Assembly (NCBI GenBank): GCA_027717875.1
Contig: JALLOL010000193.1
Location: 1-5,005 of the forward strand
DNA length: 5,005 bases
Source of the DNA: Acidobacteria bacterium AH-259-L09
GTDB lineage: Bacteria; Acidobacteriota; UBA6911; RPQK01
Reading direction: 5' to 3'
The position numbers and the translations under genes were made by a program. Shown here piece by piece: positions 1 through 3,930 of this stretch. Below the pieces are notes generated by a model. That model was not told the origin of the DNA. It searched no databases and worked only from the letters and a program-made list of their open reading frames with translations. Every line of letters starts with the position of its first letter. Position 1 is the stretch's first letter.

Positions 1-84
1 TGCAATGTGCTCATATTCAGCAGCGAACTTTTCTCTTGCGCGAATCAATTTATTGTGTAGATGCAGAATCTCTTTGTCGCTCAT
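1..84 (-). CDS. Unidentified protein, N-terminal 28 residues (runs off window)
   Basis: Read on the minus strand, an ATG at 84 opens a frame that stays open to the window edge and begins MSDKEILHLHNK, followed by a charged helical stretch (residues 13-28). The composition (K/E/R with regular leucine and isoleucine) looks like a real soluble helical protein rather than a random frame. The frame is also open upstream of the ATG, but that DNA (101-121) belongs to a dispersed repeat found again at 540-555, so the ATG at 84 is the sensible start. No clear Shine-Dalgarno is present; only CAGAAG lies just ahead. I do not recognise the family. It could still be a chance open frame, because only 84 bases are visible. 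Confidence 0.35.
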   Translation of the reverse strand, partial: MSDKEILHLHNKLIRAREKFAAEYEHIA

Positions 85-100
85 CTTCTGAAACGCAACC

Positions 101-121
101 GCGTCAAATCCGCGTGATCTG
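101..121. repeat. Dispersed intergenic repeat, left copy
   Basis: The 16 bases AAATCCGCGTGATCTG at 106-121 recur exactly at 540-555, and a degraded version follows the second coiled-coil copy near 3119-3145. The longer unit contains runs of 'ATCCGCGT' separated by a few bases. Here it lies between the divergent unidentified gene (start at 84) and the coiled-coil gene (start at 144). Confidence 0.6.
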
Positions 122-143
122 AGGGATGTGTTAATATAGGCCG

Positions 144-471
144 ATGCCTTGGGAGGACGATTTTCAGCGCCGCATGGATTTTCTCCTAGATCAGCAGGCA
201 CAATTTTACGCCGACTTGCGCAAGCTGGACCAACGGGTCGACCGCAACAGCGAGCAGATCAGTCAACTCATGGATCTGCTGTTTAGGATGGGAGGTGTTG
301 TGGAGGAAATGGCGCGTCAGAGCGATGAACGTTTCAACCGCCTGGGAGGCGCAGGAAGGCACCGATGCGCGCTTGAATCACCTTGCGGAAGCCCAGCAGG
401 GCACGGACGAGCGTCTGAACGTCCTCATCAATGTGGTTGAACGCTACTTCTCCAACGGCAATCGGTCCTAA
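144..471 (+). pseudogene. Small coiled-coil protein, frameshifted copy 1
   Basis: From ATG 144 the frame encodes MPWEDDFQRRMDFLLDQQAQ and a long amphipathic helix. A homologue at 2877-3062 shows what the 3' part should be: after FNRL it continues LLEAQ...TDARLN...TDERLNVLINVVERYFSNGN. Copy 1 reads CTGGGAGGCG where copy 2 has CTGCTGGAGGCG, so two bases are missing near 344-345. The original frame therefore runs into an unrelated tail ending at 440, while the family C-terminus is kept in the other frame from 346 to the TAA at 469-471. With the two bases restored the product would be about 109 residues with heptad-like repeats and no membrane segment. I recall similar proteins ('MPWEE.FQRRMDF...QQAQF') as uncharacterised coiled-coil proteins, often in many copies per genome. 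The function is unknown. A sequencing error at the deletion cannot be excluded. Confidence 0.7.
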
Positions 472-483
472 ACTCCATCGCCT

Positions 484-555
484 CGATTCGCGTTCGTTCG
501 CGTCTTTCGCGGGCTAAAATTCCGCGTTAATCCGTGCCAAAATCCGCGTGATCTG
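484..555. repeat. Dispersed intergenic repeat behind coiled-coil copy 1
   Basis: The segment carries TTCGCGTCTTTCGCGG (499-513 region) followed by three 'TCCGCGT/TCCGTG' blocks and ends in AAATCCGCGTGATCTG (540-555). The same order of elements follows coiled-coil copy 2 (3069-3150), and the end block also precedes copy 1 (106-121). It is non-coding and explains the gap between 472 and 560. Confidence 0.65.
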
Positions 556-560
556 CCGCA

Positions 561-752
561 ACCATGATGGACGCTCATGACAGCTACCACATCTCCAACT
601 CAAAGGGTGATTATGAACGCACGATCGGAATTCCGACTGTGGTCAAGCTGAGGGGTGCGGAGAAGGAAATTAAAACGACTGACTTCAATATTACCCGTGA
701 AGAGAGCGAGGCGCTGTACAAGAACGGTGTCAAAGTAGCGAAGGACTTCCTT
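561..752 (+). pseudogene. Patatin-like phospholipase, C-terminal fragment
   Basis: The frame reads MMDAHDSYHISNSKGDYERT, then an IPT segment, a TTDFNITREESEALYKNG segment and VAKDFL. This matches the end of bacterial patatin-like lipid acyl hydrolases as I know them: a '(M)M.AHD...' helix, 'RTI.IPT' strand, 'TTDFDLS.EE...L..SG' and a final 'AA..FL' helix. The catalytic parts (the GXSXG serine motif and the DG[A/G] aspartate) would lie well upstream and are absent. The DNA directly upstream is dispersed repeat, so the gene was truncated at about 556-563 and the ATG pair at 564 is internal to the original gene. After FL at 752 the frame leaves the family and ends at 815 with low-quality sequence. 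No enzyme activity is expected. Assignment is by motif pattern only. Confidence 0.6.
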
Positions 753-882
753 GGATGCCGGCCTGGGAGCCGGGGACTCCGTGAACCTGCTCCAGAACAA
801 TCTGGACCTCGATGATGGCCCCGACCTCCAATCTCTGATCAACCGTGGAGTAGCACTTCAGCACGACGTCGCTTGCCCCTGA
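751..882 (+). other. Unidentified open stretch in a shifted frame
   Basis: Exactly where the patatin-like fragment loses its family pattern, the next frame opens from TTG 751 and runs 43 codons to TGA 880-882. It contains GAGDSVNLLQNNLDLDDGPD followed by LQSLINRG, a plausible acidic, leucine-containing protein segment. It may be the tail of another gene fused here, or the patatin gene continuing after a one-base shift. No ribosome-binding site is obvious, and I do not recognise the sequence. Confidence 0.3.
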
Positions 883-992
883 GGGACTCAACCTCCGCCT
901 GATCCGCGGGCTGTGCGGGCGCAGTGTTCGGCGTCAACTATTTTTTCCCCTCGTATTGCCGGGAAAAATAATTGTCGCTGATCAAGCGCAGA

Positions 993-1214
993 TTAGACAG
1001 CCACCGGGGTGAGGGTGAAGACGCGAGAAAGTCGGGCTGCGCCCTTGATATCTCCACGACGCAGGGCATCGCGTACATCGTCCAGCTTGTATGTGTCCTC
1101 AAGCGACAAGTAGGGTGACCAGCCCTCATCCGTGTCAATTAAGGCCACATCGACTTTCGCCACGTATTTCCCCTCATGAACGAGTTTTGTATGGTGTCTT
1201 TTTTTCATCATCAT
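993..1214 (-). CDS. Putative antitoxin paired with DUF4258-like toxin
   Basis: This is a 73-residue protein starting MMMKKRHHTKLVHEG and ending RLSRVFTLTPVAV. The ATG at 1214 overlaps the TGA of the upstream gene (ATGA, 4 bases) and has AGGAGA a few bases ahead, inside the last codons of that gene. A GTG at 1241 would be a longer start but lies within the neighbour. The N-terminus is basic. The middle has a VDVALIDTDEGWSPYLSLED strand pattern followed by a helix, KLDDVRDALRRGD, a layout I recall for small uncharacterised proteins encoded behind DUF4258 genes. It has no DNA-binding motif I can name, so autoregulation is not shown. The antitoxin role is inferred from size, coupling and partner. 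The gene order would be toxin first, as in HigBA or BrnTA. Confidence 0.75.
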   Translation of the reverse strand: MMMKKRHHTKLVHEGKYVAKVDVALIDTDEGWSPYLSLEDTYKLDDVRDALRRGDIKGAARLSRVFTLTPVAV

Positions 1215-1531
1215 CTTCTCCTCATAAAATCGCTTGTCCACCGATTGGGATCAGGCCTGTACGCGCTGACTAAAACAGCCGGTGACAAACTATCCTTTGG
1301 AATTTCCCAGACAACATGAATTGGATTTCCTTCCCGATCTTTCTGCAAAACAAGAACCCATGGCCCCTTTGGATAGTCAGGATAATCTTCCACGACTACG
1401 GCGCTAGGTACATCCGCCATGATATCCCTGACGAAGATCTGGTCGTCCGCGAGCTCCTCGTAACCGTGGTCGGATATTCTCACCTCACCATGCCCGAGCA
1501 GATCACAAATCTGCTCGAATGTCTTGCTCAC
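1211..1531 (-). CDS. DUF4258-like protein, putative toxin
   Basis: This 106-residue protein starts at GTG 1531. It reads ...VRISDHGYEELADDQI (about residues 18-32), then VVEDYPDYPKGPWVLVLQ (46-63), DREGNPIHVVWEIP (65-78) and VLVSAYRPDPNRW (86-98). The HG.EE.A helix, central basic/aromatic beta strands and terminal YRPD..RW are the hallmarks I know for DUF4258. That family is placed near the RelE/BrnT-type small toxins and is often encoded in two-gene units. It is followed with 4-base overlap by a small protein gene, supporting a TA pair. A candidate promoter ends so close to the GTG that the transcript may be leaderless. Toxicity and an RNase role are inferences; a non-toxin function for this DUF is possible. 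Confidence 0.75.
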   Translation of the reverse strand: MSKTFEQICDLLGHGEVRISDHGYEELADDQIFVRDIMADVPSAVVVEDYPDYPKGPWVLVLQKDREGNPIHVVWEIPKDSLSPAVLVSAYRPDPNRWTSDFMRRR

Positions 1532-1537
1532 GCCCGA

Positions 1538-1566
1538 ATACTACCGCTTGAATCATCGTGCGACAA
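1538..1566 (-). promoter_or_regulatory. Candidate promoter for the DUF4258 pair
   Basis: On the minus strand TTGTCG (1566-1561) and TAGTAT (1543-1538) are separated by 17 bases. Each hexamer matches the sigma-70 consensus at four of six positions. The expected start of transcription, about seven bases past the -10, falls at the GTG start codon (1531), and no Shine-Dalgarno lies between, so the mRNA could be leaderless. Confidence 0.4.
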
Positions 1567-1604
1567 TAGCATTCCGAGCCCAAGGAGCATAGCCTTCTTA
1601 GACC

Positions 1605-1673
1605 GGAGAACGTTTCGAGCTCACCGGCCTTGAAGCGCCGGCGAAAGGTGTCCGCTGCAGCGACTGGTTCTGC
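1605..1673. repeat. Imperfect inverted repeat, attC-like
   Basis: On the minus strand the element starts GCAGAACCAGTCGCTGCAG and ends GCCGGTGAGCTCGAAACGTTCTCC. The outer boxes GCAGAAC and GTTCTCC are complementary over AGAAC/GTTCT. The inner arms TCGCTGCAGCGG and CCGGTGAGCTCGA are complementary with mismatches, as in integron attC sites, and a GC-rich CCGGC/GCCGG stem lies at 1624-1641. The outer boxes do not fit the RYYYAAC/GTTRRRY consensus, so this is at best a diverged site. It lies between the DUF4258 pair and the RelE/ParE tail and does not code for anything I can see. Confidence 0.35.
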
Positions 1674-1683
1674 GGCGTCCAAC

Positions 1684-1767
1684 CTATCGGTGAGCCCAAT
1701 AGCTGGGATGTCGCTTCTGGTGCGCCACAGCGACAATCTCGACGTCCGGCGAGAAGCGATAAACCAA
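1684..1767 (-). pseudogene. RelE/ParE-family toxin, C-terminal fragment
   Basis: On the minus strand, 27 codons read LVYRFSPDVEIVAVAHQK followed by RHPSYWAHR and a TAG at 1686-1684. This is the typical end of RelE/ParE toxins: the '.VYR...D.V.I.AVAH..R.P.YW..R' strand-plus-tail pattern. Upstream the family pattern breaks. A phenylalanine-proline (FPS) segment that would normally precede the YR strand lies in another frame near 1780, suggesting a frameshift followed by loss of the first two thirds (about 60-65 residues). No partner antitoxin is adjacent. Three unrelated longer ORFs cover this DNA in other frames, so gene callers are likely to miss it. Confidence 0.7.
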
Positions 1768-1820
1768 GTTCCCGTGGTGACGGGAATTGCAATGGTTGTT
1801 CGAAATGCGCGAAAAACGAT

Positions 1821-1913
1821 ATGAAGATTGCCATCGTCGTGCAGCGGTATGGGGAGGAGGAGGTGGCTCCTGCCGTCCGTTTCCCGGGCGTTCTTAGCGG
1901 CTTTGCGGTTTGA
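1821..1913 (+). pseudogene. Glycosyltransferase N-terminal fragment
   Basis: ATG 1821 opens MKIAIVVQRYGEEEVAPAV and then stops at TGA 1911-1913 after 30 residues. The first 13 residues match the start of GT4-like glycosyltransferases as I remember it (MKIAIVVQRYG.EV.GGAE...), forming the first beta strand of the Rossmann-like N-domain. After GEE the sequence departs from the expected GGAE loop, so only the extreme 5' end of a gene remains, fused to repeat DNA. There is no clear ribosome-binding site. A function is not expected. With the gmd fragment at 2777 it suggests that a polysaccharide gene cluster contributed DNA to this region. Confidence 0.5.
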
Positions 1914-1963
1914 ATTTCGTCCGTCTTTTGTGGGGCTTTAGGGAACCGTGAAGGCGCTAAGGA
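1891..1963. repeat. Imperfect inverted repeat (GCTAAG-type)
   Basis: TTCTTAGCGGCTTTGCGGTT at 1891-1910 is complementary at 16 of 20 positions to AACCGTGAAGGCGCTAAGGA at 1944-1963, with a 33-base loop. A related block, AACCGCTAAGACGCGAAG, occurs at 4827-4844. This looks like a dispersed non-coding repeat with a folded RNA or DNA form. It lies just upstream of the AbrB-type antitoxin promoter. Confidence 0.5.
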
Positions 1964-1980
1964 CTCTTGCAAGTTGCCTC

Positions 1981-1998
1981 CACTCGATATACTGAGTG
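1981..1998 (+). promoter_or_regulatory. Promoter -10 with overlapping operator-like palindrome for the AbrB/VapC unit
   Basis: TATACT at 1988-1993 is a five-of-six match to the -10 box and is enclosed by the inverted repeat CACTC (1981-1985) / GAGTG (1994-1998). A weak -35 (TTGCAA, 1967-1972) stands 15 bases upstream, shorter than ideal. A palindrome centred on the -10 is where a TA antitoxin would bind to autorepress. The leader to ATG 2035 would be about 35 bases. Confidence 0.4.
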
Positions 1999-2034
1999 TG
2001 CTACGATTAGTTGATCGATGAATGGAAGCGCCTA

Positions 2035-2241
2035 ATGAGCACTGTCACAATCTCGCCAAAGTTCCAAGTGGTCATACCAAAAGAGATTAGGGATCGCCTT
2101 GCGCTTTCGCCGGGACAAAAGGTTGAGGCTTTGATCTATGAGGGACGCATCGAGCTGATCCCCATCCGTCCCATCCAAGAGATGCGAGGGTTTATTCGGG
2201 GAATCGACACCACGATCGAACGTGAGGATGATCGCGTATGA
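2035..2241 (+). CDS. AbrB/MazE-type (SpoVT-AbrB fold) antitoxin
   Basis: This 68-residue protein starts MSTVTISPKFQVVIPKEIRD and continues RLALSPGQKVEALI. It is the swapped-hairpin AbrB domain, with the conserved 'T.S.K.QV.IPK.IR..L.L.PG..V' pattern filling residues 3-40. The C-terminal tail (residues 41-68, ending IEREDDRV) is the toxin-binding part in VapB antitoxins. ATG 2035 has GGAAG upstream. A TTG at 2011 would add eight residues ahead of the domain and lacks support. Its stop overlaps the next ATG by 4 bases. The domain binds DNA as a dimer and normally represses its own promoter together with the toxin. Here the toxin gene is gutted, so it may act as an orphan regulator or neutralise related toxins. 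Confidence 0.88.
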   Translation: MSTVTISPKFQVVIPKEIRDRLALSPGQKVEALIYEGRIELIPIRPIQEMRGFIRGIDTTIEREDDRV

Positions 2242-2420
2242 ATGTCGTGGACTCCTCGGGTTGGCTGGAGTACTTCGCCGACGGCAAGAACGCGGACTTC
2301 TTCACAACACCGATCGAAGACACAGTGAGTCTCATCGTCCCGACGTAGCAGCAGCCCGAGTCCACGACGCAAGACTTTGACTTTGAGGGTCTGGACGGCG
2401 TCGAATACCTGCCCAAATAG
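2238..2420 (+). pseudogene. vapC: VapC PIN toxin with internal in-frame deletion and TAG
   Basis: ATG 2238 overlaps the antitoxin stop (ATGA). The frame reads MNVVDSSGWLEYFADGKNAD and on to LIVPT, the standard first 35 residues of a VapC, with the first catalytic aspartate at D5. A TAG follows at 2346-2348. In the same frame, after about seven further codons, comes TQDFDFEGLDGVEYLPK and a TAG at 2418-2420. That is the normal VapC C-terminus ('TQDADFEGLPGV.YFPK'). The middle of the PIN domain, roughly 70-80 residues with the conserved glutamate and the aspartate of the DA.IAA helix, is missing. The product cannot be an active ribonuclease. Both ends being kept points to one internal deletion rather than slow decay. 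Confidence 0.8.
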
Positions 2421-2776
2421 AAGTGGATCGGGCTAACAAAAGCATGCACTTTCCTGGCGCTACGTGCCTGTAGGTGACCGTCAAAAATCACTCCAATTTC
2501 TCGAAAAGAATCAGGGCTAATGCGTATCGGCTTTGATGTCCGGCCAGTCTTCAGGAAAACTCGCGGCGGCGTGGTATCGGAAAGCACACGGGACACCTCA
2601 GCTCGGTAGGAACGGGTGGTCGTGATTGCAGCGATGATCAGGGCGGCACGCCGCCGATTGTAGCGATCAGCCTGGACAACCAGCGCCGGCCTCCGTTTTC
2701 GCGCCACTTGTCAAAAAGACTCGGCGATGAACGGCAACGCAAGGAGGACCACGTCGCCGCGCGCGACCTCAATCAT
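2411..2776 (-). pseudogene. PemK/MazF-family toxin interrupted by an in-frame TGA
   Basis: On the minus strand ATG 2776 opens MIEVARGDVVLLALPFIAES, then F and a TGA at 2713-2711. The same frame goes on QVARKRRPALVVQADRYNRR and AALIIAAITTT. This is the MazF/PemK start: 'RGDVV.V.FPF...' strand, then the 'KRRPALVV..D.YN' segment and the 'AAITS' strand. The usual link between the two is about the length seen here, so the TGA replaces a sense codon. Further on, ISPDSFREIG...GHL and ARKVHAF resemble the late 'RTIS...IG.L...KVD.AL' part, so the gene may be nearly full length. The 3' end (about 2411) is uncertain and would meet the VapC fragment tail to tail. There is no antitoxin upstream; gmd sequence lies there instead. 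A GTG at 2707 could restart translation but would lack the first strand. Confidence 0.7.
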
Positions 2777-2830
2777 CGCATCACTGGCATCACGGGTCAG
2801 GATGGCTCTTATTTAGCAGAGCTCCTACTG
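2777..2830 (+). pseudogene. gmd: GDP-mannose 4,6-dehydratase N-terminal fragment
   Basis: The plus frame through 2780-2830 reads ITGITGQDGSYLAELLL, which is the signature start of GDP-mannose 4,6-dehydratase: the Rossmann NAD(P)-binding GxxGxxG (GITGQDG) with the SYLAELLL helix. The enzyme makes the 4-keto-6-deoxy intermediate for GDP-fucose, GDP-rhamnose and related sugars. Only 17-18 codons of about 340 remain. The left edge coincides with the ATG of the MazF-like gene on the other strand, and the right edge (after 2830) passes into unrelated sequence before the coiled-coil copy begins. It is a scrap of a polysaccharide locus with no function of its own. Confidence 0.7.
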
Positions 2831-2857
2831 GTGCGATTGACCTGTTCCTCGAGCTTG

Positions 2858-3062
2858 CTTAAATCTGCTCTTCAGAATGGGCCGGGTTGTGGAGGAGCTG
2901 GCAGGTCAAACCGACGAGCGTTTCAACCGTCTGCTGGAGGCGCAGGAACACACCGATGCGCGCTTGAATGACCTCGCGGAAGCCCAGCAGCGTACGGACG
3001 AGCGTCTGAACGTCCTCATCAATGTGGTCGAACGCTACTTCTCCAACGGCAACCGCCCCTAA
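2858..3062 (+). pseudogene. Small coiled-coil protein, 5'-truncated copy 2
   Basis: From about 2858 the DNA matches copy 1 (270-471): LNLLFRMG, then GRVVEELAGQTDERFNRLLE and a repeated TDARLND / TDERLNV pattern ending NVVERYFSNGNRP and TAA 3060-3062. By hand count the 184 alignable bases from ATG 2877 differ at about 22 sites and by the two-base gap in copy 1. The first half of the protein (PWEDDFQRRMDF...) is absent and replaced by the gmd scrap, and a TGA lies in frame at about 2837. ATG 2877 could still start a 61-residue product, but no ribosome-binding site is convincing. The reading frame itself is undamaged from 2877 to the end. Function unknown. Confidence 0.65.
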
Positions 3063-3068
3063 GCACAT

Positions 3069-3150
3069 TCGCGCTTTTCGGGAGTCTTTCGCGTCTTTCG
3101 CGGCCCCAAAACATCCGCGCCGATCCGCGTCAGATCCGCGTAAATCAGCG
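3069..3150. repeat. Dispersed intergenic repeat behind coiled-coil copy 2
   Basis: TCTTTCGCGTCTTTCGCGG (3086-3103 region) is followed by ATCCGCGCCGATCCGCGTC and AGATCCGCGTAAATC. The element order is the same as at 484-555 behind copy 1, so gene end and repeat were copied together or the repeat belongs to the gene unit. It fills the gap before the VapC gene that ends at 3178. Confidence 0.6.
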
Positions 3151-3177
3151 GGCTACTTTTCCCTTGACATCCACAAT

Positions 3178-3606
3178 CTAGAAGGGGCCCACTTGCAGAC
3201 CGTGCTCTTGGGCTGCGGATACAAGCCGCTCATTAAAGCAAGAGAATCTCACCGTGCGTCCCGTCTGTTTACGCAGGATCAGACTGGAGGCGAGATGAAT
3301 GGCATCGAAGGCCCTTAAGGCATGCTTCTCAGCGAGTGAGCCGGCTGCTTTCAACAGGCTATCAGAGACATCCATGACAAAGTAGCTTTCCCAATCCTGG
3401 TCAAGGTCTTCAACCATGGAACGATATTTCCTTACGGACAGACCGCGCTCTCGGAACTTGCGCGCAAATGCGGCTCTTGCCTCCACATAGGCGATGCGGG
3501 AGGTGGCAAGCACCTCTGCTTCTTCAACCAAGGGTTTGATTTCTCGACTGCCTGTCTCCTGGACATAAACCTTCACAAGAGCACTGGTGTCAAGATAAAG
3601 AATCAC
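3178..3606 (-). CDS. vapC: VapC-family PIN-domain toxin
   Basis: This 142-residue protein starts MILYLDTSALVKVYVQE and contains IAYVEARAAFARK (residues 38-50), LRAFDAIHLASSLIL (97-111) and FSCFNERLVSAAQEHG (121-136). These are the four acidic-site blocks of PIN ribonucleases. D6, E42 and D101 are present, but the fourth block, normally F..FD.RL, reads FNERL, so the aspartate is N125. Length and order are normal for the class that cuts tRNA or rRNA. GTG 3606 overlaps the antitoxin TGA by 4 bases (GTGA), so translation is coupled. The D-to-N change may weaken metal binding, but some PIN proteins tolerate variation at this site; activity is uncertain. Confidence 0.9.
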   Translation of the reverse strand: MILYLDTSALVKVYVQETGSREIKPLVEEAEVLATSRIAYVEARAAFARKFRERGLSVRKYRSMVEDLDQDWESYFVMDVSDSLLKAAGSLAEKHALRAFDAIHLASSLILRKQTGRTVRFSCFNERLVSAAQEHGLQVGPF

Positions 3607-3875
3607 CGGCGGTCTTCAAGTACAATTTGGGAAATGGATTTGCCTTTAATGATCGGTGGGTGGGCTGCACCGGTCGGTTTTCCACCCTTCCAAGAGCCCA
3701 CCCCTCTTTTCGCTAGTTCCCGGACCGCCCGAACGTCTGGGCCATCATTGGCGGGGACAAGGAGGGCCACAACCTTCCCGCGTTCTGTTACTGTAATCGA
3801 TCGGCCTTGCTTGACCTCACGAAGATAGCGGCTCAATTGATTCTTAAGCTCCCTGACACCTACTGTGCTGGCCAT
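3603..3875 (-). CDS. Phd/YefM-type antitoxin of the VapC pair
   Basis: This 90-residue protein reads MASTVGVRELKNQLSRYLRE then VKQGRSITVTERGKVVALLVP. That is the Phd/YefM fold: 'VGVRELK..LS.YL..V..G..I.VT.RG..VA.LVP', DNA-binding in residues 1-42. The C-terminal tail (about 44-90, with a basic SWKGGKPTG stretch) would wrap the VapC partner. ATG 3875 is chosen because AAGGAGG ends five bases before it; a longer frame to 3980 would run through the promoter. It is the first gene of the pair and its stop overlaps the toxin GTG. With VapC it should repress its own promoter; a two-site operator is visible just upstream. Confidence 0.9.
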   Translation of the reverse strand: MASTVGVRELKNQLSRYLREVKQGRSITVTERGKVVALLVPANDGPDVRAVRELAKRGVGSWKGGKPTGAAHPPIIKGKSISQIVLEDRR

Positions 3876-3886
3876 CAAGGCCTCCT

Positions 3887-3918
3887 TGTAGCAACAATAT
3901 AGCTTTTTTGTAGCTACA
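3887..3918. promoter_or_regulatory. Candidate two-site operator of the Phd/VapC pair
   Basis: TGTAGCTACA at 3909-3918 is a perfect 10-base palindrome lying between the -35 and -10 boxes. TGTAGCAACA at 3887-3896 differs by one base and covers the -10 edge and expected transcription start. The two are 22 bases apart, two turns of DNA, so two antitoxin dimers could bind the same face and be bridged by toxin, as in other TA operons. Confidence 0.5.
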
Positions 3919-3925
3919 TAGTCAA
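3896..3925 (-). promoter_or_regulatory. Sigma-70-type promoter of the Phd/VapC pair
   Basis: On the minus strand TTGACT (3925-3920) and TATATT (3901-3896) each match five of six consensus bases, with an 18-base spacer. Transcription would start near 3889, giving a very short leader that carries the strong AAGGAGG (3887-3881) before ATG 3875. Confidence 0.65.
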
Positions 3926-3930
3926 GGTCA

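Noticed and set aside
101..560. CRISPR array from the repeated CCGCGT words
   Set aside because: The repeats are unevenly spaced, very short within each block and lack uniform unique spacers; no cas gene is seen.
942..968. Hairpin TTTTTCCC / GGGAAAAA as a terminator for the DUF4258 pair
   Set aside because: The stem is 8 base pairs, mostly A-T, with an 11-base loop and no following T-run on either strand; too weak to call.
1316..1633. 105-codon plus-strand ORF
   Set aside because: It is the antisense shadow of the well-supported DUF4258-like gene.
1598..1972. 124-codon minus-strand ORF
   Set aside because: It overlaps the RelE/ParE tail, the glycosyltransferase scrap and two repeats in other frames; its sequence is low-complexity S/P/R/Q-rich and shows no family pattern.
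2192..2707. 171-codon minus-strand ORF taken as one gene
   Set aside because: Only its first part is MazF-like and continues an upstream frame past a TGA; the last third is antisense to the VapC fragment and the end of the AbrB gene.
2708..2971. 87-codon plus-strand ORF from TTG
   Set aside because: It is antisense to the MazF start, then runs through the gmd scrap, then is out of frame with the coiled-coil copy; only the gmd part is meaningful.
3022..3318. 98-codon plus-strand ORF
   Set aside because: It overlaps the coiled-coil end in another frame, the dispersed repeat and the antisense of VapC; no coherent protein pattern.
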